A DNA stretch of 64,000 bases from Auanema rhodensis (GCA_964057225.1 OZ059895.1:13082001-13146000), one strand, 5' to 3'. Shown: positions 26,068 to 39,311, numbered from the stretch's first letter. The notes: a model not told the origin generated them from the sequence alone. Made by a program: numbers and translations.

Positions 26068-26877
26068 GAAAATACCTGATATTCAATGATTTAAATACTT
26101 ATCCTCGTTATTGTTTTTTTTCCAATTTCATGTTAGTTATGTAATTTTCTACGTTACATCTAAATCCCTCGATGATATCAAATCTTATGAGATCCAAATA
26201 CAATAAATTAAAAAAGGTTTCACAGTTGTATAGTGTTTAAACAATGTTTGTTTCAATAGGAAATAGATAGAAACAGTAAAGTTAAGATGAAGGTTCATAA
26301 ACTACTGGTTTATAACTGTAATATAGAAATAAGATTGAAGATATTTTGATGCCTTGGGTTGAGCTATCTAAGTAAAACTGCTGGAAAATTAAAAACATTT
26401 GTTACTGAAGAGATAAAATTGAAAATCAGCTGCATGGCGTACTTTCAACGTGGTATGGTCGTAAGCGAAAATACCTGATATTCAATGATTTACATACTTA
26501 TCCTCGTTATTGTTTTTTTTCCAATTTCATGTTAGTTATGTAATTTTCTACGTTACATCTAAATTCCTCGATGATATCAAATCTTATGAGCTCCAAATAC
26601 AATAAATTAAAAAAGGTTTCACAGTTGTATAGTGTTAAAACAATGTTTGTTTCAATAGGAAATAGATAGAAACAGTAAAGTTAAGATGAAGGTTCTTAAA
26701 CTACTGGTTTATAACTGTAATATAGAAATAAGATTGAAGATATTTTGATGCCTTGGGTTGAGCTATCTAAGTAAAACTGCTGGAAAATTAAAAACATTTG
26801 TTACGGAAGAGATAAAATTGAAAATCAGCTGCATTGCGTACTTTCAACGTGGTATGATCGTTAAAAAAATTTGAAAA

Positions 26878-26995
26878 GCTTACGGCACCCGGGATTCCCA
26901 AGCCGTCTCCGATCCAAGTACTAACCGGGCCCAACGTTGCTTGACTTGCCAGATCGGACGGGATGGCGTACTTTCAACGTGGTATGGTCGTAAGC
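26878..26995 (-). rRNA. 5S rRNA copy 36, class A
   Basis: TATTTAA promoter variant; alpha spacer; one short unit follows. Confidence 0.96.
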
Positions 26996-27805
26996 GAAAA
27001 TACCTGATATTCAATGATTTAAATACTTATCCTCGTTATTGTTTTTTTTCCAATTTCATGTTAGTTATGTAATTTTCTACGTTACATCTAAATCCCTCGA
27101 TGATATCAAATCTTATGAGATCCAAATACAATAAATTAAAAAAGGTTTCACAGTTGTATAGTGTTTAAACAATGTTTGTTTCAATAGGAAATAGATAGAA
27201 ACAGTAAAGTTAAGATGAAGGTTCATAAACTACTGGTTTATAACTGTAATATAGAAATAAGATTGAAGATATTTTGATGCCTTGGGTTGAGCTATCTAAG
27301 TAAAACTGCTGGAAAATTAAAAACATTTGTTACTGAAGAGATAAAATTGAAAATCAGCTGCATGGCGTACTTTCAACGTGGTATGGTCGTAAGCGAAAAT
27401 ACCTGATATTCAATGATTTACATACTTATCCTCGTTATTGTTTTTTTTCCAATTTCATGTTAGTTATGTAATTTTCTACGTTACATCTAAATTCCTCGAT
27501 GATATCAAATCTTATGAGCTCCAAATACAATAAATTAAAAAAGGTTTCACAGTTGTATAGTGTTAAAACAATGTTTGTTTCAATAGGAAATAGATAGAAA
27601 CAGTAAAGTTAAGATGAAGGTTCATAAACTACTGGTTTATAACTGTAATATAGAAATAAGATTGAAGATATTTTGATGCCTTGGGTTGAGCTATCTAAGT
27701 AAAACTGCTGGAAAATTAAAAACATTTGTTACGGAAGAGATAAAATTGAAAATCAGCTGCATTGCGTACTTTCAACGTGGTATGATCGTTAAAAAAATTT
27801 GAAAA

Positions 27806-27923
27806 GCTTAGGGCACCCGGGATTCCCAAGCCGTCTCCGATCCAAGTACTAACCGGGCCCAACGTTGCTTGACTTGCCAGATCGGACGGGATGGCGTACT
27901 TTCAACGTGGTATGGTCGTAAGC
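27806..27923 (-). rRNA. 5S rRNA copy 37, class A with G113C
   Basis: Same helix I change as copy 34, exactly 2,784 bp away, but with the TATTTAA promoter and a private catctgaatcc in the spacer. Confidence 0.88.
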
Positions 27924-28334
27924 GAAAATACCTGATATTCAATGATTTAAATACTTATCCTCGTTATTGTTTTTTTTCCAATTTCATGTTAGTTATGTAA
28001 TTTTCTACGTTACATCTGAATCCCTCGATGATATCAAATCTTATGAGATCCAAATACAATAAATTAAAAAAGGTTTCACAGTTGTATAGTGTTTAAACAA
28101 TGTTTGTTTCAATAGGAAATAGATAGAAACAGTAAAGTTAAGATGAAGGTTCATAAACTACTGGTTTATAACTGTAATATAGAAATAAGATTGAAGATAT
28201 TTTGATGCCTTGGGTTGAGCTATCTAAGTAAAACTGCTGGAAAATTAAAAACATTTGTTACGGAAGAGATAAAATTGAAAATCAGCTGCATTGAGTACTT
28301 TCAACGTGGTATGATCGTTAAAAAAATTTGAAAA

Positions 28335-28452
28335 GCTTACGGCACCCGGGATTCCCAAGCCGTCTCCGATCCAAGTACTAACCGGGCCCAACGTTGCTTG
28401 ACTTGCCAGATCGGACGGGATGGCGTACTTTCAACGTGGTATGGTCGTAAGC
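28335..28452 (-). rRNA. 5S rRNA copy 38, class A
   Basis: Alpha-to-beta hybrid spacer as in copies 9 and 12; next gene follows directly. Confidence 0.96.
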
Positions 28453-28863
28453 GAAAATACCTGATATTCAATGATTTACATACTTATCCTCGTTATTGTT
28501 TTTTTTCCAATTTCATGTTAGTTATGTAATTTTCTACGTTACATCTAAATCCCTCGATGATATCAAATCTTATGAGCTCCAAATACAATAAATTAAAAAA
28601 GGTTTCACAGTTGTATAGTGTTAAAACAATGTTTGTTTCAATAGGAAATAGATAGAAACAGTAAAGTTAAGATGAAGGTTCATAAACTACTGGTTTATAA
28701 CTGTAATATAGAAATAAGATTGAAGATATTTTGATGCCTTGGGTTGAGCTATCTAAGTAAAACTGCTGGAAAATTAAAAACATTTGTTACGGAAGAGATA
28801 AAATTGAAAATCAGCTGCATTGCGTACTTTCAACGTGGTATGATCGTTAAAAAAATTTGAAAA

Positions 28864-28981
28864 GCTTACGGCACCCGGGATTCCCAAGCCGTCTCCGATC
28901 CAAGTACTAACCGGGCCCAACGTTGCTTGACTTGCCAGATCGGACGGGATGGCGTACTTTCAACGTGGTATGGTCGTAAGC
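28864..28981 (-). rRNA. 5S rRNA copy 39, class A
   Basis: Beta spacer with cacagtcgtatag, unusual behind a class A gene; two short units follow, the first with an alpha spacer. Confidence 0.95.
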
Positions 28982-30190
28982 GAAAATACCTGATATTCAA
29001 TGATTTACATACTTATCCTCGTTATTGTTTTTTTTCCAATTTCATGTTAGTTATGTAATTTTCTACGTTACATCTAAATTCCTCGATGATATCAAATCTT
29101 ATGAGCTCCAAATACAATAAATTAAAAAAGGTTTCACAGTCGTATAGTGTTAAAACAATGTTTGTTTCAATAGGAAATAGATAGAAACAGTAAAGTTAAG
29201 ATGAAGGTTCATAAACTACTGGTTTATAACTGTAATATAGAAATAAGATTGAAGATATTTTGATGCCTTGGGTTGAGCTATCTAAGTAAAACTGCTGGAA
29301 AATTAAAAACATTTGTTACGGAAGAGATAAAATTGAAAATCAGCTGCATGGCGTACTTTCAACGTGGTATGGTCGTAAGCGAAAATACCTGATATTCAAT
29401 GATTTACATACTTATCCTCGTTATTGTTTTTTTTTCAATTTCATGTTAGTTATGTAATTTTCTACGTTACATCTAAATCCCTCGATGATATCAAATCTTA
29501 TGAGATCCAAATACAATAAATTAAAAAAGGTTTCACAGTTGTATAGTGTTTAAACAATGTTTGTTTCAATAGGAAATATATAGAAACAGTAAAGTTAAGA
29601 TGAAGGTTCATAAACTACTGGTTTATAACTGTAATATAGAAATAAGATTGAAGATATTTTGATGCCTTGGGTTGAGCTATCTAAGTAAAACTGCTGGAAA
29701 ATTAAAAACATTTGTTACGGAAGAGATAAAATTGAAAATCAGCTGCATGGCGTACTTTCAACGTGGTATGGTCGTAAGCGAAAAAAACTGATATTCAATG
29801 ATTTACATACTTATCCTCGTTATTGTTTTTTTTCCAATTTCATGTTAGTTATGTAATTTTCTACGTTACATCTAAATTCCTCGATGATATCAAATCTTAT
29901 GAGCTCCAAATACAATAAATTAAAAAAGGTTTCACAGTTGTATAGTGTTAAAACAATGTTTGTTTCAATAGGAAATAGATAGAAACAGTAAAGTTAAGAT
30001 GAAGGTTCATAAACTACTGGTTTATAACTGTAATATAGAAATAAGATTGAAGATATTTTGATGCCTTGGGTTGAGCTATCTAAGTAAAACTGCTGGAAAA
30101 TTAAAAACATTTGTTACTGAACAGATAAAATTGAAAATCAGCTGCATTGCGTACTTTCAATGTGGTATGATCGTTAAAAAAATTTGAAAA

Positions 30191-30308
30191 GCTTACGGCA
30201 GGCGGGATTCCCAAGCCGTCTCCGATCCAAGTACTAACCGGGCCCAACGTTGCTTGACTTGCCAGATCGGACGGGATGGCGTACTTTCAACGTGGTATGG
30301 TCGTAAGC
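30191..30308 (-). rRNA. 5S rRNA copy 40, class G
   Basis: First of 12 consecutive class G genes (copies 40-51); beta spacer. Counterpart of copy 30 at offset 8,880. Confidence 0.9.
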
Positions 30309-30719
30309 GAAAATACCTGATATTCAATGATTTACATACTTATCCTCGTTATTGTTTTTTTTCCAATTTCATGTTAGTTATGTAATTTTCTACGTTACAT
30401 CTAAATTCCTCGATGATATCAAATCTTATGAGCTCCAAATACAATAAATTAAAAAAGGTTTCACAGTTGTATAGTGTTAAAACAATGTTTGTTTCAATAG
30501 GAAATAGATAGAAACAGTAAAGTTAAGATGAAGGTTCATAAACTACTGGTTTATAACTGTAATATAGAAATAAGATTGAAGATATTTTGATGCCTTGGGT
30601 TGAGCTATCTAAGTAAAACTGCTGGAAAATTAAAAACATTTGTTACGGAAGAGATAAAATTGAAAATCAGCTGCATTGAGTACTTTCAATGTGGTATGAT
30701 CGTTAAAAAAATTTGAAAA

Positions 30720-30837
30720 GCTTACGGCAGGCGGGATTCCCAAGCCGTCTCCGATCCAAGTACTAACCGGGCCCAACGTTGCTTGACTTGCCAGATCGGA
30801 CGGGATGGCGTACTTTCAACGTGGTATGGTCGTAAGC
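30720..30837 (-). rRNA. 5S rRNA copy 41, class G
   Basis: Alpha spacer; one short unit follows. Counterpart of copy 31. Confidence 0.9.
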
Positions 30838-31646
30838 GAAAATACCTGATATTCAATGATTTACATACTTATCCTCGTTATTGTTTTTTTTCCAATTTCA
30901 TGTTAGTTATGTAATTTTCTACGTTACATCTAAATCCCTCGATGATATCAAATCTTATGAGATCCAAATACAATAAATTAAAAAGGTTTCACAGTTGTAT
31001 AGTGTTTAAACAATGTTTGTTTCAATAGGAAATAGATAGAAACAGTAAAGTTAAGATGAAGGTTCATAAACTACTGGTTTATAACTGTAATATAGAAATA
31101 AGATTGAAGATATTTTGATGCCTTGGGTTGAGCTATCTAAGTAAAACTGCTGGAAAATTAAAAACATTTGTTACGGAAGAGATAAAATTGAAAATCAGCT
31201 GCATGGCGTACTTTCAACGTGGTATGGTCGTAAGCGAAAAAATCTGATATTCAATGATTTACATACTTATCCTCGTTATTGTTTTTTTTCCAATTTCATG
31301 TTAGTTATGTAATTTTCTACGTTACATCTAAATTCCTCGATGATATCAAATCTTATGAGCTCCAAATACAATAAATTAAAAAAGGTTTCACAGTTGTATA
31401 GTGTTAAAACAATGTTTGTTTCAATAGGAAATAGATAGAAACAGTAAAGTTAAGATGAAGGTTCATAAACTACTGGTTTATAACTGTAATATAGAAATAA
31501 GATTGAAGATATTTTGATGCCTTGGGTTGAGCTATCTAAGTAAAACTGCTGGAAAATTAAAAACATTTGTTACGGAAGAGATAAAATTGAAAATCAGCTG
31601 CATTGAGTACTTTCAATGTGGTATGATCGTTAAAAAAATTTGAAAA

Positions 31647-31764
31647 GCTTACGGCAGGCGGGATTCCCAAGCCGTCTCCGATCCAAGTACTAACCGGGCC
31701 CAACGTTGCTTGACTTGCCAGATCGGACGGGATGGCGTACTTTCAACGTGGTATGGTCGTAAGC
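31647..31764 (-). rRNA. 5S rRNA copy 42, class G
   Basis: Beta spacer with private aaataaaataa; next gene follows directly. Confidence 0.9.
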
Positions 31765-32175
31765 GAAAATACCTGATATTCAATGATTTACATACTTATC
31801 CTCGTTATTGTTTTTTTTCCAATTTCATGTTAGTTATGTAATTTTCTACGTTACATCTAAATTCCTCGATGATATCAAATCTTATGAGCTCCAAATAAAA
31901 TAAATTAAAAAAGGTTTCACAGTTGTATAGTGTTAAAACAATGTTTGTTTCAATAGGAAATAGATAGAAACAGTAAAGTTAAGATGAAGGTTCATAAACT
32001 ACTGGTTTATAACTGTAATATAGAAATAAGATTGAAGATATTTTGATGCCTTGGGTTGAGCTATCTAAGTAAAACTGCTGGAAAATTAAAAACATTTGTT
32101 ACGGAAGAGATAAAATTGAAAATCAGCTGCATTGAGTACTTTCAATGTGGTATGATCGTTAAAAAAATTTGAAAA

Positions 32176-32293
32176 GCTTACGGCAGGCGGGATTCCCAAG
32201 CCGTCTCCGATCCAAGTACTAACCGGGCCCAACGTTGCTTGACTTGCCAGATCGGACGGGATGGCGTACTTTCAACGTGGTATGGTCGTAAGC
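32176..32293 (-). rRNA. 5S rRNA copy 43, class G
   Basis: Alpha spacer; one short unit. Start of the 927-928-bp series. Confidence 0.9.
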
Positions 32294-33102
32294 GAAAATA
32301 CCTGATATTCAATGATTTACATACTTATCCTCGTTATTGTTTTTTTTCCAATTTCATGTTAGTTATGTAATTTTCTACGTTACATCTAAATCCCTCGATG
32401 ATATCAAATCTTATGAGATCCAAATACAATAAATTAAAAAGGTTTCACAGTTGTATAGTGTTTAAACAATGTTTGTTTCAATAGGAAATAGATAGAAACA
32501 GTAAAGTTAAGATGAAGGTTCATAAACTACTGGTTTATAACTGTAATATAGAAATAAGATTGAAGATATTTTGATGCCTTGGGTTGAGCTATCTAAGTAA
32601 AACTGCTGGAAAATTAAAAACATTTGTTACGGAAGAGATAAAATTGAAAATCAGCTGCATGGCGTACTTTCAACGTGGTATGGTCGTAAGCGAAAAAATC
32701 TGATATTCAATGATTTACATACTTATCCTCGTTATTGTTTTTTTTCCAATTTCATGTTAGTTATGTAATTTTCTACGTTACATCTAAATTCCTCGATGAT
32801 ATCAAATCTTATGAGCTCCAAATACAATAAATTAAAAAAGGTTTCACAGTTGTATAGTGTTAAAACAATGTTTGTTTCAATAGGAAATAGATAGAAACAG
32901 TAAAGTTAAGATGAAGGTTCATAAACTACTGGTTTATAACTGTAATATAGAAATAAGATTGAAGATATTTTGATGCCTTGGGTTGAGCTATCTAAGTAAA
33001 ACTGCTGGAAAATTAAAAACATTTGTTACGGAAGAGATAAAATTGAAAATCAGCTGCATTGAGTACTTTCAATGTGGTATGATCGTTAAAAAAATTTGAA
33101 AA

Positions 33103-33220
33103 GCTTACGGCAGGCGGGATTCCCAAGCCGTCTCCGATCCAAGTACTAACCGGGCCCAACGTTGCTTGACTTGCCAGATCGGACGGGATGGCGTACTTTC
33201 AACGTGGTATGGTCGTAAGC
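33103..33220 (-). rRNA. 5S rRNA copy 44, class G
   Basis: Hybrid spacer: beta at ttcctcgatg and gagctcc, alpha at gtgtttaaac; private tcaattctt. One short unit follows. Confidence 0.9.
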
Positions 33221-34030
33221 GAAAATACCTGATATTCAATGATTTACATACTTATCCTCGTTATTGTTTTTTTTCCAATTTCATGTTAGTTATGTAATTT
33301 TCTACGTTACATCTAAATTCCTCGATGATATCAATTCTTATGAGCTCCAAATACAATAAATTAAAAAAGGTTTCACAGTTGTATAGTGTTTAAACAATGT
33401 TTGTTTCAATAGGAAATAGATAGAAACAGTAAAGTTAAGATGAAGGTTCATAAACTACTGGTTTATAACTGTAATATAGAAATAAGATTGAAGATATTTT
33501 GATGCCTTGGGTTGAGCTATCTAAGTAAAACTGCTGGAAAATTAAAAACATTTGTTACGGAAGAGATAAAATTGAAAATCAGCTGCATGGCGTACTTTCA
33601 ACGTGGTATGGTCGTAAGCGAAAAAATCTGATATTCAATGATTTACATACTTATCCTCGTTGTTGTTTTTTTTCCAATTTCATGTTAGTTATGTAATTTT
33701 CTACGTTACATCTAAATTCCTCGATGATATCAAATCTTATGAGCTCCAAATACAATAAATTAAAAAAGGTTTCACAGTTGTATAGTGTTAAAACAATGTT
33801 TGTTTCAATAGGAAATAGATAGAAACAGTAAAGTTAAGATGAAGGTTCATAAACTACTGGTTTATAACTGTAATATAGAAATAAGATTGAAGATATTTTG
33901 ATGCCTTGGGTTGAGCTATCTAAGTAAAACTGCTGGAAAATTAAAAACATTTGTTACGGAAGAGATAAAATTGAAAATCAGCTGCATTGAGTACTTTCAA
34001 TGTGGTATGATCGTTAAAAAAATTTGAAAA

Positions 34031-34148
34031 GCTTACGGCAGGCGGGATTCCCAAGCCGTCTCCGATCCAAGTACTAACCGGGCCCAACGTTGCTTGACTT
34101 GCCAGATCGGACGGGATGGCGTACTTTCAACGTGGTATGGTCGTAAGC
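34031..34148 (-). rRNA. 5S rRNA copy 45, class G
   Basis: Alpha spacer with gaagattcat, shared with copy 47; one short unit follows. Confidence 0.9.
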
Positions 34149-34957
34149 GAAAATACCTGATATTCAATGATTTACATACTTATCCTCGTTATTGTTTTTT
34201 TTCCAATTTCATGTTAGTTATGTAATTTTCTACGTTACATCTAAATCCCTCGATGATATCAAATCTTATGAGATCCAAATACAATAAATTAAAAAGGTTT
34301 CACAGTTGTATAGTGTTTAAACAATGTTTGTTTCAATAGGAAATAGATAGAAACAGTAAAGTTAAGATGAAGATTCATAAACTACTGGTTTATAACTGTA
34401 ATATAGAAATAAGATTGAAGATATTTTGATGCCTTGGGTTGAGCTATCTAAGTAAAACTGCTGGAAAATTAAAAACATTTGTTACGGAAGAGATAAAATT
34501 GAAAATCAGCTGCATGGCGTACTTTCAACGTGGTATGGTCGTAAGCGAAAAAATCTGATATTCAATGATTTACATACTTATCCTCGTTATTGTTTTTTTT
34601 CCAATTTCATGTTAGTTATGTAATTTTCTACGTTACATCTAAATTCCTCGATGATATCAAATCTTATGAGCTCCAAATACAATAAATTAAAAAAGGTTTC
34701 ACAGTTGTATAGTGTTAAAACAATGTTTGTTTCAATAGGAAATAGATAGAAACAGTAAAGTTAAGATGAAGGTTCATAAACTACTGGTTTATAACTGTAA
34801 TATAGAAATAAGATTGAAGATATTTTGATGCCTTGGGTTGAGCTATCTAAGTAAAACTGCTGGAAAATTAAAAACATTTGTTACGGAAGAGATAAAATTG
34901 AAAATCAGCTGCATTGAGTACTTTCAATGTGGTATGATCGTTAAAAAAATTTGAAAA

Positions 34958-35075
34958 GCTTACGGCAGGCGGGATTCCCAAGCCGTCTCCGATCCAAGTA
35001 CTAACCGGGCCCAACGTTGCTTGACTTGCCAGATCGGACGGGATGGCGTACTTTCAACGTGGTATGGTCGTAAGC
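34958..35075 (-). rRNA. 5S rRNA copy 46, class G
   Basis: Alpha spacer; next gene follows directly. The relic at the far end of this unit is a recombinant (atggcg...tggtcgttaaaa). Confidence 0.9.
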
Positions 35076-35485
35076 GAAAATACCTGATATTCAATGATTT
35101 ACATACTTATCCTCGTTATTGTTTTTTTTCCAATTTCATGTTAGTTATGTAATTTTCTACGTTACATCTAAATCCCTCGATGATATCAAATCTTATGAGA
35201 TCCAAATACAATAAATTAAAAAGGTTTCACAGTTGTATAGTGTTTAAACAATGTTTGTTTCAATAGGAAATAGATAGAAACAGTAAAGTTAAGATGAAGG
35301 TTCATAAACTACTGGTTTATAACTGTAATATAGAAATAAGATTGAAGATATTTTGATGCCTTGGGTTGAGCTATCTAAGTAAAACTGCTGGAAAATTAAA
35401 AACATTTGTTACGGAAGAGATAAAATTGAAAATCAGCTGCATGGCGTACTTTCAACGTGGTATGGTCGTTAAAAAAATTTGAAAA

Positions 35486-35603
35486 GCTTACGGCAGGCGG
35501 GATTCCCAAGCCGTCTCCGATCCAAGTACTAACCGGGCCCAACGTTGCTTGACTTGCCAGATCGGACGGGATGGCGTACTTTCAACGTGGTATGGTCGTA
35601 AGC
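35486..35603 (-). rRNA. 5S rRNA copy 47, class G
   Basis: Alpha spacer with gaagattcat; one short unit. The hybrid relic lies just 3' of this gene. Confidence 0.9.
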
Positions 35604-36412
35604 GAAAATACCTGATATTCAATGATTTACATACTTATCCTCGTTATTGTTTTTTTTCCAATTTCATGTTAGTTATGTAATTTTCTACGTTACATCTAAA
35701 TCCCTCGATGATATCAAATCTTATGAGATCCAAATACAATAAATTAAAAAGGTTTCACAGTTGTATAGTGTTTAAACAATGTTTGTTTCAATAGGAAATA
35801 GATAGAAACAGTAAAGTTAAGATGAAGATTCATAAACTACTGGTTTATAACTGTAATATAGAAATAAGATTGAAGATATTTTGATGCCTTGGGTTGAGCT
35901 ATCTAAGTAAAACTGCTGGAAAATTAAAAACATTTGTTACGGAAGAGATAAAATTGAAAATCAGCTGCATGGCGTACTTTCAACGTGGTATGGTCGTAAG
36001 CGAAAAAATCTGATATTCAATGATTTACATACTTATCCTCGTTATTGTTTTTTTTCCAATTTCATGTTAGTTATGTAATTTTCTACGTTACATCTAAATT
36101 CCTCGATGATATCAAATCTTATGAGCTCCAAATACAATAAATTAAAAAAGGTTTCACAGTTGTATAGTGTTAAAACAATGTTTGTTTCAATAGGAAATAG
36201 ATAGAAACAGTAAAGTTAAGATGAAGGTTCATAAACTACTGGTTTATAACTGTAATATAGAAATAAGATTGAAGATATTTTGATGCCTTGGGTTGAGCTA
36301 TCTAAGTAAAACTGCTGGAAAATTAAAAACATTTGTTACGGAAGAGATAAAATTGAAAATCAGCTGCATTGAGTACTTTCAATGTGGTATGATCGTTAAA
36401 AAAATTTGAAAA

Positions 36413-36530
36413 GCTTACGGCAGGCGGGATTCCCAAGCCGTCTCCGATCCAAGTACTAACCGGGCCCAACGTTGCTTGACTTGCCAGATCGGACGGGATG
36501 GCGTACTTTCAACGTGGTATGGTCGTAAGC
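36413..36530 (-). rRNA. 5S rRNA copy 48, class G
   Basis: Alpha spacer; one short unit; 927 bp to the next gene. Confidence 0.9.
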
Positions 36531-37339
36531 GAAAATACCTGATATTCAATGATTTACATACTTATCCTCGTTATTGTTTTTTTTCCAATTTCATGTTAGT
36601 TATGTAATTTTCTACGTTACATCTAAATCCCTCGATGATATCAAATCTTATGAGATCCAAATACAATAAATTAAAAAGGTTTCACAGTTGTATAGTGTTT
36701 AAACAATGTTTGTTTCAATAGGAAATAGATAGAAACAGTAAAGTTAAGATGAAGGTTCATAAACTACTGGTTTATAACTGTAATATAGAAATAAGATTGA
36801 AGATATTTTGATGCCTTGGGTTGAGCTATCTAAGTAAAACTGCTGGAAAATTAAAAACATTTGTTACGGAAGAGATAAAATTGAAAATCAGCTGCATGGC
36901 GTACTTTCAACGTGGTATGGTCGTAAGCGAAAAAATCTGATATTCAATGATTTACATACTTATCCTCGTTATTGTTTTTTTTCCAATTTCATGTTAGTTA
37001 TGTAATTTTCTACGTTACATCTAAATTCCTCGATGATATCAAATCTTATGAGCTCCAAATACAATAAATTAAAAAAGGTTTCACAGTTGTATAGTGTTAA
37101 AACAATGTTTGTTTCAATAGGAAATAGATAGAAACAGTAAAGTTAAGATGAAGGTTCATAAACTACTGGTTTATAACTGTAATATAGAAATAAGATTGAA
37201 GATATTTTGATGCCTTGGGTTGAGCTATCTAAGTAAAACTGCTGGAAAATTAAAAACATTTGTTACGGAAGAGATAAAATTGAAAATCAGCTGCATTGAG
37301 TACTTTCAATGTGGTATGATCGTTAAAAAAATTTGAAAA

Positions 37340-37457
37340 GCTTACGGCAGGCGGGATTCCCAAGCCGTCTCCGATCCAAGTACTAACCGGGCCCAACGTT
37401 GCTTGACTTGCCAGATCGGACGGGATGGCGTACTTTCAACGTGGTATGGTCGTAAGC
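37340..37457 (-). rRNA. 5S rRNA copy 49, class G
   Basis: Alpha spacer; one short unit; 927 bp to the next gene. Confidence 0.9.
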
Positions 37458-38266
37458 GAAAATACCTGATATTCAATGATTTACATACTTATCCTCGTTA
37501 TTGTTTTTTTTCCAATTTCATGTTAGTTATGTAATTTTCTACGTTACATCTAAATCCCTCGATGATATCAAATCTTATGAGATCCAAATACAATAAATTA
37601 AAAAGGTTTCACAGTTGTATAGTGTTTAAACAATGTTTGTTTCAATAGGAAATAGATAGAAACAGTAAAGTTAAGATGAAGGTTCATAAACTACTGGTTT
37701 ATAACTGTAATATAGAAATAAGATTGAAGATATTTTGATGCCTTGGGTTGAGCTATCTAAGTAAAACTGCTGGAAAATTAAAAACATTTGTTACGGAAGA
37801 GATAAAATTGAAAATCAGCTGCATGGCGTACTTTCAACGTGGTATGGTCGTAAGCGAAAAAATCTGATATTCAATGATTTACATACTTATCCTCGTTATT
37901 GTTTTTTTTCCAATTTCATGTTAGTTATGTAATTTTCTACGTTACATCTAAATTCCTCGATGATATCAAATCTTATGAGCTCCAAATACAATAAATTAAA
38001 AAAGGTTTCACAGTTGTATAGTGTTAAAACAATGTTTGTTTCAATAGGAAATAGATAGAAACAGTAAAGTTAAGATGAAGGTTCATAAACTACTGGTTTA
38101 TAACTGTAATATAGAAATAAGATTGAAGATATTTTGATGCCTTGGGTTGAGCTATCTAAGTAAAACTGCTGGAAAATTAAAAACATTTGTTACGGAAGAG
38201 ATAAAATTGAAAATCAGCTGCATTGAGTACTTTCAATGTGGTATGATCGTTAAAAAAATTTGAAAA

Positions 38267-38384
38267 GCTTACGGCAGGCGGGATTCCCAAGCCGTCTCCG
38301 ATCCAAGTACTAACCGGGCCCAACGTTGCTTGACTTGCCAGATCGGACGGGATGGCGTACTTTCAACGTGGTATGGTCGTAAGC
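38267..38384 (-). rRNA. 5S rRNA copy 50, class G
   Basis: Alpha spacer; the short unit that follows has a private change in its 5S fragment (gtcgcaagc). Confidence 0.9.
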
Positions 38385-39193
38385 GAAAATACCTGATATT
38401 CAATGATTTACATACTTATCCTCGTTATTGTTTTTTTTCCAATTTCATGTTAGTTATGTAATTTTCTACGTTACATCTAAATCCCTCGATGATATCAAAT
38501 CTTATGAGATCCAAATACAATAAATTAAAAAGGTTTCACAGTTGTATAGTGTTTAAACAATGTTTGTTTCAATAGGAAATAGATAGAAACAGTAAAGTTA
38601 AGATGAAGGTTCATAAACTACTGGTTTATAACTGTAATATAGAAATAAGATTGAAGATATTTTGATGCCTTGGGTTGAGCTATCTAAGTAAAACTGCTGG
38701 AAAATTAAAAACATTTGTTACTGAAGAGATAAAATTGAAAATCAGCTGCATGGCGTACTTTCAACGTGGTATGGTCGCAAGCGAAAATACCTGATATTCA
38801 ATGATTTACATACTTATCCTCGTTATTGTTTTTTTTCCAATTTCATGTTAGTTATGTAATTTTCTACGTTACATCTAAATTCCTCGATGATATCAAATCT
38901 TATGAGCTCCAAATACAATAAATTAAAAAAGGTTTCACAGTTGTATAGTGTTAAAACAATGTTTGTTTCAATAGGAAATAGATAGAAACAGTAAAGTTAA
39001 GATGAAGGTTCATAAACTACTGGTTTATAACTGTAATATAGAAATAAGATTGAAGATATTTTGATGCCTTGGGTTGAGCTATCTAAGTAAAACTGCTGGA
39101 AAATTAAAAACATTTGTTACTGAAGAGATAAAATTGAAAATCAGCTGCATTGCGTACTTTCAATGTGGTATGATCGTTAAAAAAATTTGAAAA

Positions 39194-39311
39194 GCTTACG
39201 GCAGGCGGGATTCCCAAGCCGTCTCCGATCCAAGTACTAACCGGGCCCAACGTTGCTTGACTTGCCAGATCGGACGGGATGGCGTACTTTCAACGTGGTA
39301 TGGTCGTAAGC
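39194..39311 (-). rRNA. 5S rRNA copy 51, class G
   Basis: Beta spacer with private gatttaggttc; last of the 12 consecutive class G genes. Confidence 0.9.

Larger units (their letters stand above)
23166..27805. repeat. 928-bp higher-order repeat, five copies, nested in a 2,784-bp repeat
   Basis: Gene starts 23166, 24094, 25022, 25950, 26878 and 27806 are exactly 928 bp apart (one long plus one short unit). Markers G113C (25022, 27806) and ggttcttaaac (about 23910, 26694) recur every third copy, so a three-copy block was itself duplicated. Confidence 0.9.
29381..31560. repeat. Segmental duplication, copy 3 (offset 8,880 from copy 2)
   Basis: Fragments and genes at 29747, 30191, 30720 and 31203 match 20867, 21311, 21840 and 22323, including gcgaaaaaaactg and gaaatatatag. 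Differences: gggttgagc for gggtcgagc, and acagataaaa for agagataaaa. Confidence 0.85.
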
